This document shows, in pieces, positions 45,642 to 53,202 of a stretch of 64,000 nucleotides of DNA. This stretch comes from Nocardioides immobilis. Its GTDB lineage: Bacteria; Actinomycetota; Actinomycetes; Propionibacteriales; Nocardioidaceae. The number at the start of each line of letters is the position of its first letter. Positions within the stretch are counted from its first letter, which is position 1. The notes beneath the pieces are model-generated. The model did not search any database. It worked only from the letters and a program-made list of their open reading frames with translations, and had not been told where the DNA came from. Position numbers and translations under genes: made by a program. The stretch spans positions 186,001 through 250,000 of the forward strand of contig NZ_QXGH01000013.1 in NCBI RefSeq assembly GCF_003515065.1, written 5' to 3'.

Positions 45642-46181
45642 GTGACCACGACCGATCCTGATCTCGCGGCCGACATCGACGCCACCTGCCGTCTCAGCGG
45701 GGAGTTCACCCTCCGCTCGGGCCAGGTCAGCAGCGAGTACTTCGACAAGTACCTCTTCGAGGCCGACCCGCTGCTGCTCGCGCGCGTCGCGCGGGAGATG
45801 GCGCAGCTGCTGCCGACCGACACCGAGCTGCTCGGCGGTCTCGAGATGGGCGGCATCCCGATCGCGACCGCGATCAGCCAGCTGATCGGAATGCCCGCCC
45901 TGTTCGTGCGCAAGGAGGCCAAGAAGTACGGCACCTGCAAGCTGGCCGAGGGTCCGGCGTACGACGGCCGGCGGATCACCCTCATCGAGGACGTGATCAC
46001 GACCGGTGGGGCGGTCCGCGACGCGACCAACGCGCTCCGGGCCGGTGGCGCGATCGTGGACACCGTCGTCTGCGCCATCGACCGCAGCCCCGAGGGGGTC
46101 AACCCGCTGGCGGACGTCGGGCTGGAGATCCGGCCGGTGCTGACCAAGGCCGAGCTGGACGCCGTACGTTCCCAGGGATGA
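45642..46181 (+). CDS. pyrE: Orotate phosphoribosyltransferase
   Basis: Pyrimidine-biosynthesis enzyme of 179 residues that joins orotate and PRPP to form OMP. The PRPP-binding motif is complete (ITLIEDVITTGGAVRDA near residue 112), and GGLEMGGIPIATAIS and RKEAKKYGTCKLAEG are conserved positions. The GTG at 45642 (VTTTDPDLAAD) is preferred; an ATG at 45621 is in frame but overlaps the divergent FHA start. Other pyr genes are not in the window. Confidence 0.95.
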   Translation: MTTTDPDLAADIDATCRLSGEFTLRSGQVSSEYFDKYLFEADPLLLARVAREMAQLLPTDTELLGGLEMGGIPIATAISQLIGMPALFVRKEAKKYGTCKLAEGPAYDGRRITLIEDVITTGGAVRDATNALRAGGAIVDTVVCAIDRSPEGVNPLADVGLEIRPVLTKAELDAVRSQG

Positions 46182-46186
46182 ACAAC

Positions 46187-46204
46187 ATCGTTCTCAGGAA
46201 CGAT
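46187..46204. terminator. Small hairpin after pyrE
   Basis: ATCGTTC (46187-46193) and GAACGAT (46198-46204) pair around a TCAG loop, 6 bp after the pyrE stop. The arms are short and no T-run follows, so this could be a weak terminator or an operator for the next gene. Confidence 0.35.
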
Positions 46205-46285
46205 TGAGCCGCTCGTGAGGCGTCGATCGGGCCTCCCGGGGGATTGGCTGTGCACCACAGTCCAACCCGACCTGGAGCACCCACG

Positions 46286-47842
46286 ATGTCCAAGATGCCT
46301 GTCCACCCGTCACCGAAGCGCCGCTTCCTCCGACGCCTGAGCCCCGTGCTGCTCGTCGCCGCGATGGTGGCCGCGGTGGTCGGGTTCACCGCACCGCCTG
46401 CCTCGGCGGTCGCGAAGTGGAACTCCGGATCCACCAAGTACACGACGATCACGAACTGCCCGTCGATCATCTGGGGCAACCCCTACCAGGAGTTCGGCAT
46501 CGGCGCGTTCGTGTCGTACTGGGGCGACCAGACGTCCAACCCGATCTCCCCGGCGGTCGGGGAGACCACCTACCTCGACACCTACGCGATGCGGGTCGGC
46601 TCGCACTGCAGCACGCCGATCATCTATCCCCGGTTCGTGCTGCCCGCCGGCGTCGAGTTCGACCGGACCCAGGCGATCAAGTGCTACTACACCCCGCCGG
46701 GCCAGGCCCAGCGCCAGGTCACCCACGCCGGTGAGTGCCCGCAGTGGGCGAACCTCTCCGCCAACGGCTACTACTCCAACTCGGTGAGCGGCTGGGGCGG
46801 CGGCTGGCCGCTGCCGTCGGTCAACGGCAACAACGGCTCGGCGTGGGAGTTCCTGGTGCCCATCAAGGCCACCTCGCAGGTCTTCGGCGCGCAGCTGACC
46901 ACCGAGCTCGGCATCGCCGACGGGAACGCGGGCCCGACGCTCAACCTGACCGTGCCCTTCTACACGGGTCCGGCGCCGGTCACCGCGCCCGGGGCGCCGA
47001 CGAACGCGGCTGCGACCGCGACCTCGCCCACCAGCGCACGGGTCTCCTTCAACCCGCCGGCGAACGACGGGGGCGCGGCGATCACCAGCTACACCGCCCG
47101 CTGCATCAGCCCGAGCGGCGGCGCCACCCAGACAGCGAACGGCAACGCCAGCCCGGTCCACGTCATGGGCCTGAGCCCCAACCACACCTACGCCTGTGAC
47201 GTGCGGGCCAACAACAACGTCGGCAGCGGCGCGTGGTCCAACGCGAGCGGCAACTTCACCACGCCACCGGCCACCACCGCACCGAGCGCGCCGACGAACG
47301 TGACCGCCACCGTGCTGACCAAGACCAGCGCCCGGGTGGGCTTCACCCTGCCGGCGTCCAACGGCGGCAGCCCGATCACCGAGTACCGGGCGAAGTGCGT
47401 CTCCGGCGACGGAGGGACCAGCCGCGCCGCGGTCGGGACCAGCTCCCCGATCACGGTCAACAGCCTGACGGCGGGCAAGCGCTACCGGTGCACGGTCCGC
47501 GCGACGAACGCCGTGGGGTCGACGTACTCGACGCCTACCCCCCGCTTCCTGGCGGCCGTGGCTCCCACGGCGCCTCGGAACGTGGTGGCGACCGTCGCCT
47601 CGCCGACGTCGGCCAAGGTCACCTTCGGTGTGCCGGCGGACAACGGCGGCAGCCCGGTCACGTCGTACCGAGCGAAGTGCGTCTCCACCGACGGCGGGGT
47701 CGCGGGCACGTCGACCGGCACCGCGTCGCCGCTGACCGTGACGGCGCTGACGACGGGCAAGCGCTACCGGTGCTACGTCGGGGCGACGACCGCGGCGGGC
47801 ACGACGTACTCCGCCAAGACGCCGGCGTTCCTGGTGCAGTGA
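46286..47842 (+). CDS. Secreted protein with three fibronectin type III domains
   Basis: Protein of 518 residues. A Sec signal peptide ends ASA near residue 45. A unique N-terminal domain (about 45-235) rich in Trp, Tyr and paired Cys follows, and then three Fn3 domains (about 240-330, 332-425, 427-518) with the recurrent SPTSARVSFNPP / GKRYRCTVRATN patterns. No cell-wall sorting signal at the C-terminus, so it is likely released. The ATG at 46286 follows CTGGAG (46272-46277). Fn3 repeats are common in secreted actinobacterial carbohydrate enzymes, but no catalytic domain is recognised here. Confidence 0.85.
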   Translation: MSKMPVHPSPKRRFLRRLSPVLLVAAMVAAVVGFTAPPASAVAKWNSGSTKYTTITNCPSIIWGNPYQEFGIGAFVSYWGDQTSNPISPAVGETTYLDTYAMRVGSHCSTPIIYPRFVLPAGVEFDRTQAIKCYYTPPGQAQRQVTHAGECPQWANLSANGYYSNSVSGWGGGWPLPSVNGNNGSAWEFLVPIKATSQVFGAQLTTELGIADGNAGPTLNLTVPFYTGPAPVTAPGAPTNAAATATSPTSARVSFNPPANDGGAAITSYTARCISPSGGATQTANGNASPVHVMGLSPNHTYACDVRANNNVGSGAWSNASGNFTTPPATTAPSAPTNVTATVLTKTSARVGFTLPASNGGSPITEYRAKCVSGDGGTSRAAVGTSSPITVNSLTAGKRYRCTVRATNAVGSTYSTPTPRFLAAVAPTAPRNVVATVASPTSAKVTFGVPADNGGSPVTSYRAKCVSTDGGVAGTSTGTASPLTVTALTTGKRYRCYVGATTAAGTTYSAKTPAFLVQ

Positions 47843-47846
47843 GGCG

Positions 47847-48611
47847 CTAGTCGCTCGGGGTCGCGTCGAGGCCCATGATGTCTCGGTCGGGGTGGCCGTC
47901 ACCGTCGTTGTCGTCGGCCGCCTTGGCCGAGACACGGCGGTGGCGCCACCACTCCCACACCAGCGGGATCGCGGAGAACGCCAGGATCGCGATCGTGACG
48001 TAGTCGATGTTCTCGCCGAGCGCGGGGATGGCCTCGCCGAGGAAGTAGCCGAGCAGGGTGATCGAGATGACCCACAGGACGGCGCCGACCGCGCTCCACA
48101 CGACGAACCGCCGGCGCTGCATCAGGGTGACGCCCGCGACGACGGTGACGTAGGTGCGGACGAACGGCACGAAGCGCCCGATGACCAGGGCCTTGTTGCC
48201 GTGCTTCTCGAAGAACATGCTGGTCTTGTCGAAGTACTGCTTCTTGAGGATGCGGCCGTCGCGCTCGTAGAGCGGGGGGCCGATCTTGCGGCCGATCTCG
48301 TAGCCCGCGACGTTGCCGGCGAACGCCGCGATGATCAGCAACACCATCGCGATGACCAGCTCGACCGGCTCGTTGGAGATCCCCACGACGGAGTAGCCGG
48401 TCTTGTTGCTCCCGGCGATGAACAGGCCCAGGGCGAACAGCAGGGTGTCGCCGGGCAGGAACGGGAAGAACAGCCCGCACTCGACGAACACCATGGCCAG
48501 CGCGATCCAGATGAACGCGGCACCGTACTCGTTCTGGAGCCACTCCGGATCCAACCACTTGATGCCCAGCAGCATCGGTACCACGACCGGCGTCGCGACC
48601 AGCGAGTTCAC
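47847..48611 (-). CDS. DedA-family membrane protein
   Basis: Integral membrane protein of 254 residues with about five helices and the DedA core FVECGLFFPFLPGDTLLFALG and GKIGPPLYERDG-like region. The re-entrant motif VIGRFVPFVRTYVTVVAGV is present. DedA proteins take part in lipid carrier recycling (undecaprenyl phosphate or PE transport) and membrane homeostasis. The GTG start is at 48609-48611. Convergent with the Fn3 gene (stops 4 bp apart) and divergent from the TrmH gene. Confidence 0.92.
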   Translation of the reverse strand: MNSLVATPVVVPMLLGIKWLDPEWLQNEYGAAFIWIALAMVFVECGLFFPFLPGDTLLFALGLFIAGSNKTGYSVVGISNEPVELVIAMVLLIIAAFAGNVAGYEIGRKIGPPLYERDGRILKKQYFDKTSMFFEKHGNKALVIGRFVPFVRTYVTVVAGVTLMQRRRFVVWSAVGAVLWVISITLLGYFLGEAIPALGENIDYVTIAILAFSAIPLVWEWWRHRRVSAKAADDNDGDGHPDRDIMGLDATPSD

Positions 48612-48663
48612 GCCGCCACGCTACCGGCCGGGTCCCAACGACGTGGCGAATAGGGTGCCGTTC

Positions 48664-49335
48664 GTGGCCACCGATTCTGAGGAGCAGCGGGCGCCGTACG
48701 ACCCGATGCCGCACGGCCCGGCCGAGGTCGGCGTCGGTCCGTGGGAGGGACCGTGGCCGGAGGGCTCGCAGTACGACGCCGCGCTGCTCGCCGAGGGCGA
48801 CCGCCGCAACGTCGTCGACCGCTACCGGTACTGGACCGTCGAGGCGATCGTGGCCGACCTCGACACCCGGCGTCACGACTTCCACGTGGCCATCGAGAAC
48901 TGGCAGCACGACTTCAACATCGGCACCATCGTCCGGTCCGCCAACGCCTTCCTGGCGCGCGAGGTGCACATCGTCGGCAACCGGCGGTGGAACAGGCGCG
49001 GCGCCATGGTGACCGACCGCTACCAGCACGTCCGGCACCACGCCACGGTCGCGGACCTGCGCGCCAATCTCGACGTTCCTCTGCTCGGTATCGACAACCT
49101 CCCCGGGTCGGCGCACCTCGAGACGATGGAGATCCCACGCCGGGTGTGCTTCCTGTTCGGGCAGGAGGGCCCCGGACTGTCGGAGGCCGCTCGTGCCGCC
49201 TGCGACGGGACGTTCTCGATCGCCCAGTTCGGCTCCACCCGGTCGATCAACGCGTCCGCGGCCGCGGCGATCGCGATGCACTCCTGGGTGCGCACCCACG
49301 CCGACCTGTCCGACGAGTCGGCCTGGCGGGGATAG
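48664..49335 (+). CDS. TrmH-family RNA methyltransferase (SpoU)
   Basis: SPOUT-class 2'-O-ribose methyltransferase of 223 residues. The family motifs are DFNIGTIVRSANAF near residue 80, VCFLFGQEGPGL near 165 and STRSINASAAAAIAMHSW near 190; the last forms the AdoMet knot. The 60-residue N-terminal extension is acidic. Start uncertain: GTG 48664 or GTG 48655. Which rRNA or tRNA position is modified cannot be told. Confidence 0.88.
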   Translation: MATDSEEQRAPYDPMPHGPAEVGVGPWEGPWPEGSQYDAALLAEGDRRNVVDRYRYWTVEAIVADLDTRRHDFHVAIENWQHDFNIGTIVRSANAFLAREVHIVGNRRWNRRGAMVTDRYQHVRHHATVADLRANLDVPLLGIDNLPGSAHLETMEIPRRVCFLFGQEGPGLSEAARAACDGTFSIAQFGSTRSINASAAAAIAMHSWVRTHADLSDESAWRG

Positions 49336-49338
49336 ACC

Positions 49339-49878
49339 TCAGCGCGGCCTGACGTCGTCGCCGCGCGTGAGGGTCCGGTCGGGGCAGGTGTTGATGATCT
49401 GGCCGTGCAGCGCGAGCGGGTAGGCCAGCGCGACCTCGGTGTCGAAGCCGCGGCCCAGCACCGAGCCCTCGACGAGCATCTGGTCCCAGGTGTCGGCCGA
49501 CCGCTCGTGGTAGTGGCGGCAGTTGTCGAACCGGACGGTGAGCTCGACGTCGGCGGTGTCCCACGGACCGACGTCGACCGGCAGGTTGTCGCCGACCGCC
49601 ACGAGCAGGGGGAGCGGGGCGCTCTCGAGGTCAGCCCGGTCGATCCGCAGCGGCAGCGGGCCGCGGTTGCGGATCGGCACCGTCACGGTCACCTCCTCGT
49701 GATGGCGGTAGTGCAGCGCATAGGTGCCGTCCGCGCCGTACTCCGGCACGAACAGCCCGGCGTCCACGGGCAGCTCCGGCTCCACGTCCTGGCCGAGCCC
49801 CACGGCGAAGGGCAGCAGGGCCCACGCGATCGCGAGGACCACGACCGCCACGACCGCGGGTCGGAGCAGCAGGCTCAT
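49339..49878 (-). CDS. Exported or membrane-anchored protein coupled to the beta-helix protein
   Basis: Protein of 179 residues with an N-terminal hydrophobic segment (about 7-30, VVAVVVLAIAWALLPF) acting as anchor or signal. An extracellular beta-rich domain follows with two Cys (NCRHYH and INTCPD) and Ig-like strand spacing. Its start lies in the stop codon of the beta-helix gene (ATGA at 49875-49878), so the two proteins are made together. No family recognised. Confidence 0.75.
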   Translation of the reverse strand: MSLLLRPAVVAVVVLAIAWALLPFAVGLGQDVEPELPVDAGLFVPEYGADGTYALHYRHHEEVTVTVPIRNRGPLPLRIDRADLESAPLPLLVAVGDNLPVDVGPWDTADVELTVRFDNCRHYHERSADTWDQMLVEGSVLGRGFDTEVALAYPLALHGQIINTCPDRTLTRGDDVRPR

Positions 49879-51629
49879 CGTCCGCGGGCCCTCCGGGAGC
49901 GGAACCGCACCGCTGCGGCGCCGACGAGGCCGAGGGCCACGAGCACGACGGGAACCGCAGGGCCGGGGCCCTGGTCGGCGCCGGCGGACGCCGCGGCGAT
50001 GCTCTCAGCGGTGGGCTTGGGCGGTGTCACGATCCAGTCGCAGCCGTTGGGGCTCGGGTTGGAGTACCGGTCGTACTGCGCGCAGCCCAGCAGCGAGGTC
50101 GTCTTGATCACGTTGCTGATCGGGAGCAGCGACGGCAGCTTGCAGTTCGGGAGGTAGCCCAGCGTCGCGTTGTGGCTGATCTTCACCCCGTCCGGCGTCT
50201 CGTTGTCCTGCCAGCAGTTGCCGATCCCGGCGTCGTCCCACCAGAAGTCGAGACCGTTCGGTGCCGCCTCGCCGGTGGGCGTCAGGCCCATCTTGTTGCG
50301 CGTGAAGTGGTTGTAGTTGGAGTTGTCGGTCTGGTGCAGCGGGTTGTAGTCGTCGCGCAGGATCGCCGGCGGCACCCAGAAGAGCATGAAGCCCTGCCGG
50401 TAGTTGTTCCAGACGTGGTTGCTGTCCACGTAGTTGTGGTTGCCGACCATCATCCCGCCGGTCCCGACCGGCAGGGCGAACGCCGGGCACACGACACCGT
50501 GCTGGTGGCCGCGGTCGACGGGCCGCTCCTCCTGGCAGGGGGCGTCCTCGCCGGTGACGTTGCCGTAGTAGTTGACGTTGTTCGAGTAGATCTTGTTGTG
50601 GGAGAACCAGCCGTGGTCCTGCGGCATCCCGGGGTGTCCGGCGAGGATCGACTCGACGACGAAGCCGATCCCGTTGTCGTGGATGAGGTTGTCGTGGACG
50701 TAGACCGAGTTGCCCGCGGTGCCGGAGAAGCCCAGCGCGTTGTGGTGCATGTTGCAGTCCCGCACCTCGACCGACCAGCGGGTGAGCGGGCCGGTCTTGC
50801 GGTTCGTCGCGTTCACGTCGGCCGCGCTGCCGGGATAGATGCCGGAGTCTCCGTTGTGGTAGGCCTCGCAGCGTTGGATCAGGCCGTGGTCGGAGGTGAA
50901 GGTGAGGACGCCGTACAGGTCGTTGTTGCGGGTGACGACGCGGTCGATGACGTAGCCGTCGGTCTCGTGCACGTAGACCGCGTTCTCGCGGAACTGCTCG
51001 AGCGTCATGTTGGCCAGGTAGAACCCGTCGGCGCGGTCGGCCTTGATCCCGTTGTGCTTGACCCAGTCGCCGTCCGGGCGGAAGCCGCCGCGGAACACGA
51101 CGGAGCCCGGCTTCCTGCCGGTGCCCTCGATCTGGAGCTGGCACAGCTCGCTGTCGCAGACGATGTCGTCGTCCTCCGGGTCGTCGCCGGCGATCGTCAC
51201 CAGGTTGACGACCTCGCCGCACGAGTGCGAGAGCTCGTAGCTGACGACGCCGCCGTCGTAGTCACCGACGCAGTCCGGGTCCCACGACGGCCGCTCGCGG
51301 TAGACGCCGGGCAGCACGTAGATGTTCGTGCGGGCCACCTCGACGGCGTCGACCGCCGCCTGCAGGTCGCTGAACGCGCACTGCTCCAGCAACCGGAGAT
51401 TGCGCGTGCGGACGGCGTCCCGGCCGATCCGGGCGATCCGGTCGGCCGAGTCGGGCCGGCAGACCACGAGCACGTCGGCCGCCTCGCTCTCGGTGCGATG
51501 GACGGGCACCGAGCCGTTGCCGGGCGGGAACTCCGACTCCCGTTCCTCGTGGGCCCCGGCCGGCGGAGCGACCAGGACGAGGGCGAGCAGTCCGAGCAGG
51601 ACGAGCACTCCGGGCAGGGCACGACGCAT
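49875..51629 (-). CDS. Secreted right-handed beta-helix protein with C-terminal membrane anchor
   Basis: Protein of 584 residues. A Sec signal peptide (MRRALPGVLVLLGLLALVLV, cleavage near AGAHEE) is followed by a parallel beta-helix domain (about 75-400) with repeated N-rich coils such as VYVHETDGYVIDR and NSVYVHDNLIHDNGIG. The C-terminus is Pro/Gly-rich, then one helix (VVLVALGLVGAAAVRF) and an Arg-rich tail, resembling non-LPXTG sorting signals. Beta-helix folds are typical of pectate-lyase-like enzymes and surface proteins; no catalytic residues were identified. It is the first gene of a pair. Confidence 0.85.
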   Translation of the reverse strand: MRRALPGVLVLLGLLALVLVAPPAGAHEERESEFPPGNGSVPVHRTESEAADVLVVCRPDSADRIARIGRDAVRTRNLRLLEQCAFSDLQAAVDAVEVARTNIYVLPGVYRERPSWDPDCVGDYDGGVVSYELSHSCGEVVNLVTIAGDDPEDDDIVCDSELCQLQIEGTGRKPGSVVFRGGFRPDGDWVKHNGIKADRADGFYLANMTLEQFRENAVYVHETDGYVIDRVVTRNNDLYGVLTFTSDHGLIQRCEAYHNGDSGIYPGSAADVNATNRKTGPLTRWSVEVRDCNMHHNALGFSGTAGNSVYVHDNLIHDNGIGFVVESILAGHPGMPQDHGWFSHNKIYSNNVNYYGNVTGEDAPCQEERPVDRGHQHGVVCPAFALPVGTGGMMVGNHNYVDSNHVWNNYRQGFMLFWVPPAILRDDYNPLHQTDNSNYNHFTRNKMGLTPTGEAAPNGLDFWWDDAGIGNCWQDNETPDGVKISHNATLGYLPNCKLPSLLPISNVIKTTSLLGCAQYDRYSNPSPNGCDWIVTPPKPTAESIAAASAGADQGPGPAVPVVLVALGLVGAAAVRFRSRRARGR

Positions 51630-51719
51630 GGGGGAGCCTTCCTCTGACGGAGGCGGCCGCGTGCTGCCTCCGCTGCACTTAGCGGTGAAACGTGTTGCAG
51701 TGCGCGAAGGTTACGGATT

Positions 51720-51947
51720 TCAGGTCGGATGACCCGGATCAGTTCGTGGTCCGCTCTGCCGGGCCGAGCAGTCGACGGGCGGCTTCGCGTTGCTCACGGC
51801 CTTGACCTCGTCCAGCGTGAGGTCGAAGCAGCTGCCGACCGCGGGCGGGGTGATGTCGACCTCGCCGCGAGCAGGGGCCGGCGCACTGACAGCGGTGAGC
51901 GGGGTCAGGGCTGCCAGCAGTACGGCGGCGCCGAGGCGCATCTTCAT
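51720..51947 (-). CDS. Truncated paralog of the secreted protein at 51951-52685
   Basis: Open frame of 75 residues. The first 60 residues match the next gene upstream closely (signal peptide MKMRLGAAVLLAALTPLTAV, then TPPAVGSCFDLTLDE and PPVDCSA). It stops after RTDPGHPT, where the paralog continues for a further 180 residues. A tandem duplication followed by 3' loss is the simple explanation. It starts 4 bp after the paralog's stop, so translation is possible; a functional product is doubtful. Confidence 0.65.
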   Translation of the reverse strand: MKMRLGAAVLLAALTPLTAVSAPAPARGEVDITPPAVGSCFDLTLDEVKAVSNAKPPVDCSARQSGPRTDPGHPT

Positions 51948-51950
51948 CGG

Positions 51951-52685
51951 TCAGTCCTTGTACAGGCAGACGGCGTGCCGGTAGCCGTTCCGCCATGCCG
52001 CCCGCGTCCCGACGTACTCGTAGAAGAACACGGAGGTCGCGCGCGCCCGGCACTTCCGAAGGGCGAACCTCTTGGCCGCGCGGGGGCCCGGGTACGACGA
52101 GTGCGGGTACCTGATCGAGAGGGTCGCGCGGAACTGGTGCGGCTGCGAGCACGCCGTGTACGCGTAGTCCGCACGCTTGCCCTGCCGGCACTTAGCGACA
52201 GCGTTGGGGAGCGGAAGTCCGCCGAGCACCAGCTCCTGGGGGAGCTTGAGGAGGCGGTCCCCGCCGAGCAGGGTGAGGTCGCACCGCACCCACAGGGCTC
52301 CGGCCTCTCGTTGGACCCGCGTGGGCATGAACCAGAACCAGGTGTGCGCCGAACGGCGGATCAGCTTCGGGTTGTCGCCGAGTGCCAGCTCGAACGCGTT
52401 GCCGCAGGTGCGCCACACGGAGTCCGGGTACGACGACGGGTCGGTCCAGTCGGGCGCCTGTTCGAGCTCGACGACCGCGACGGTGATCGAGGTATGAGGC
52501 CCGGCGCAGTCGACCGCGGGGTCGGGGTCGCTCTCGTCGTACCCCTCCGCCATCGTGAGGTCGTGGCAGCTGCCGACCTCAGGCGGGGTGGTGTCCACTC
52601 CAGCGCTGGCGGGCGACGAGGTGGTGACGGCGGTCAGTGGAATGAGCGCAGCAGCCAGTACGGCGGCGCCGAGTCGCAGCTTCAA
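51951..52685 (-). CDS. Secreted cysteine-containing protein, septum-formation-like
   Basis: Protein of 244 residues with a Sec signal (MKLRLGAAVLAAALIPL, cleavage near ASAGVD) and a mature part with six to eight Cys (SCHDLT, VDCAG, RTCGNA, VRCDLT, AKCRQG, YTACSQ, RKCRAR, AVCLYK). The repeated C-x-P-H and threonine/valine strands resemble the septum-formation-type secreted proteins of actinobacteria, at low certainty. Start TTG at 52683-52685 with a strong GGGGGA element just upstream. Followed at 3 bp by its truncated copy. Confidence 0.75.
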   Translation of the reverse strand: MKLRLGAAVLAAALIPLTAVTTSSPASAGVDTTPPEVGSCHDLTMAEGYDESDPDPAVDCAGPHTSITVAVVELEQAPDWTDPSSYPDSVWRTCGNAFELALGDNPKLIRRSAHTWFWFMPTRVQREAGALWVRCDLTLLGGDRLLKLPQELVLGGLPLPNAVAKCRQGKRADYAYTACSQPHQFRATLSIRYPHSSYPGPRAAKRFALRKCRARATSVFFYEYVGTRAAWRNGYRHAVCLYKD

Positions 52686-52762
52686 GAGTTCCCCCAGAGT
52701 CGGTGTGTGACGGAATCTAAAGCCCGTCGGCGGGGCGCGTGCGCGGAATGGCGAAGAATTCG

Positions 52763-53182
52763 CTAGCCGGACTCCGGTTCGATCTCGCCGCTGAGGATCC
52801 GATCGCCGGACGAGTCCTGGTCGCCGTCCGCCCGTTCGCGGGTCACCGTCAGGGTCGTGAACTCGAGCGGCGACACGCCTGCCCACAGCACGACGTCCTC
52901 GCCCTCGTTGAACGTGCCGATCGGGACCAGGGTGCCGGCGTCGTCGCTGAGCCATGCCTGGTAGTAGTCGCCGTCGTCGAGCCGGGGCAGGTCGGCGTCG
53001 AGCTCGATCCGCCACCCCGACGGAAGCTTCTTGATGTCCCCGCTCGCTGTCCCGCCCGAACCGGAAAGGGCGACGGCCAGGTCGGGGTCACCCTCCTCGT
53101 CGCGCAGGACGAGCCAGCCGACGACGAGCGCCACCGCCAACGCTCCGACCACGAGCGCGACCAGCAACGGCCATTTCCGCAT
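52763..53182 (-). CDS. RskA-like sensor domain protein without an anti-sigma domain
   Basis: Protein of 139 residues: one N-terminal helix (about 5-28, LLVALVVGALAVALVVGWLVL) followed by an extracytoplasmic beta domain with YQAWLSDDAGTLVPIGTF, the RskA C-terminal pattern of anti-sigma-K factors. The usual cytoplasmic anti-sigma part (about 80-100 residues) is missing. It lies 20 bp after the sigma-containing frame, so the two are probably one transcript. May sense without binding sigma, or may be a truncated anti-sigma. Confidence 0.75.
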   Translation of the reverse strand: MRKWPLLVALVVGALAVALVVGWLVLRDEEGDPDLAVALSGSGGTASGDIKKLPSGWRIELDADLPRLDDGDYYQAWLSDDAGTLVPIGTFNEGEDVVLWAGVSPLEFTTLTVTRERADGDQDSSGDRILSGEIEPESG

Positions 53183-53202
53183 CTACCGACGATAGACCCG
53201 GG

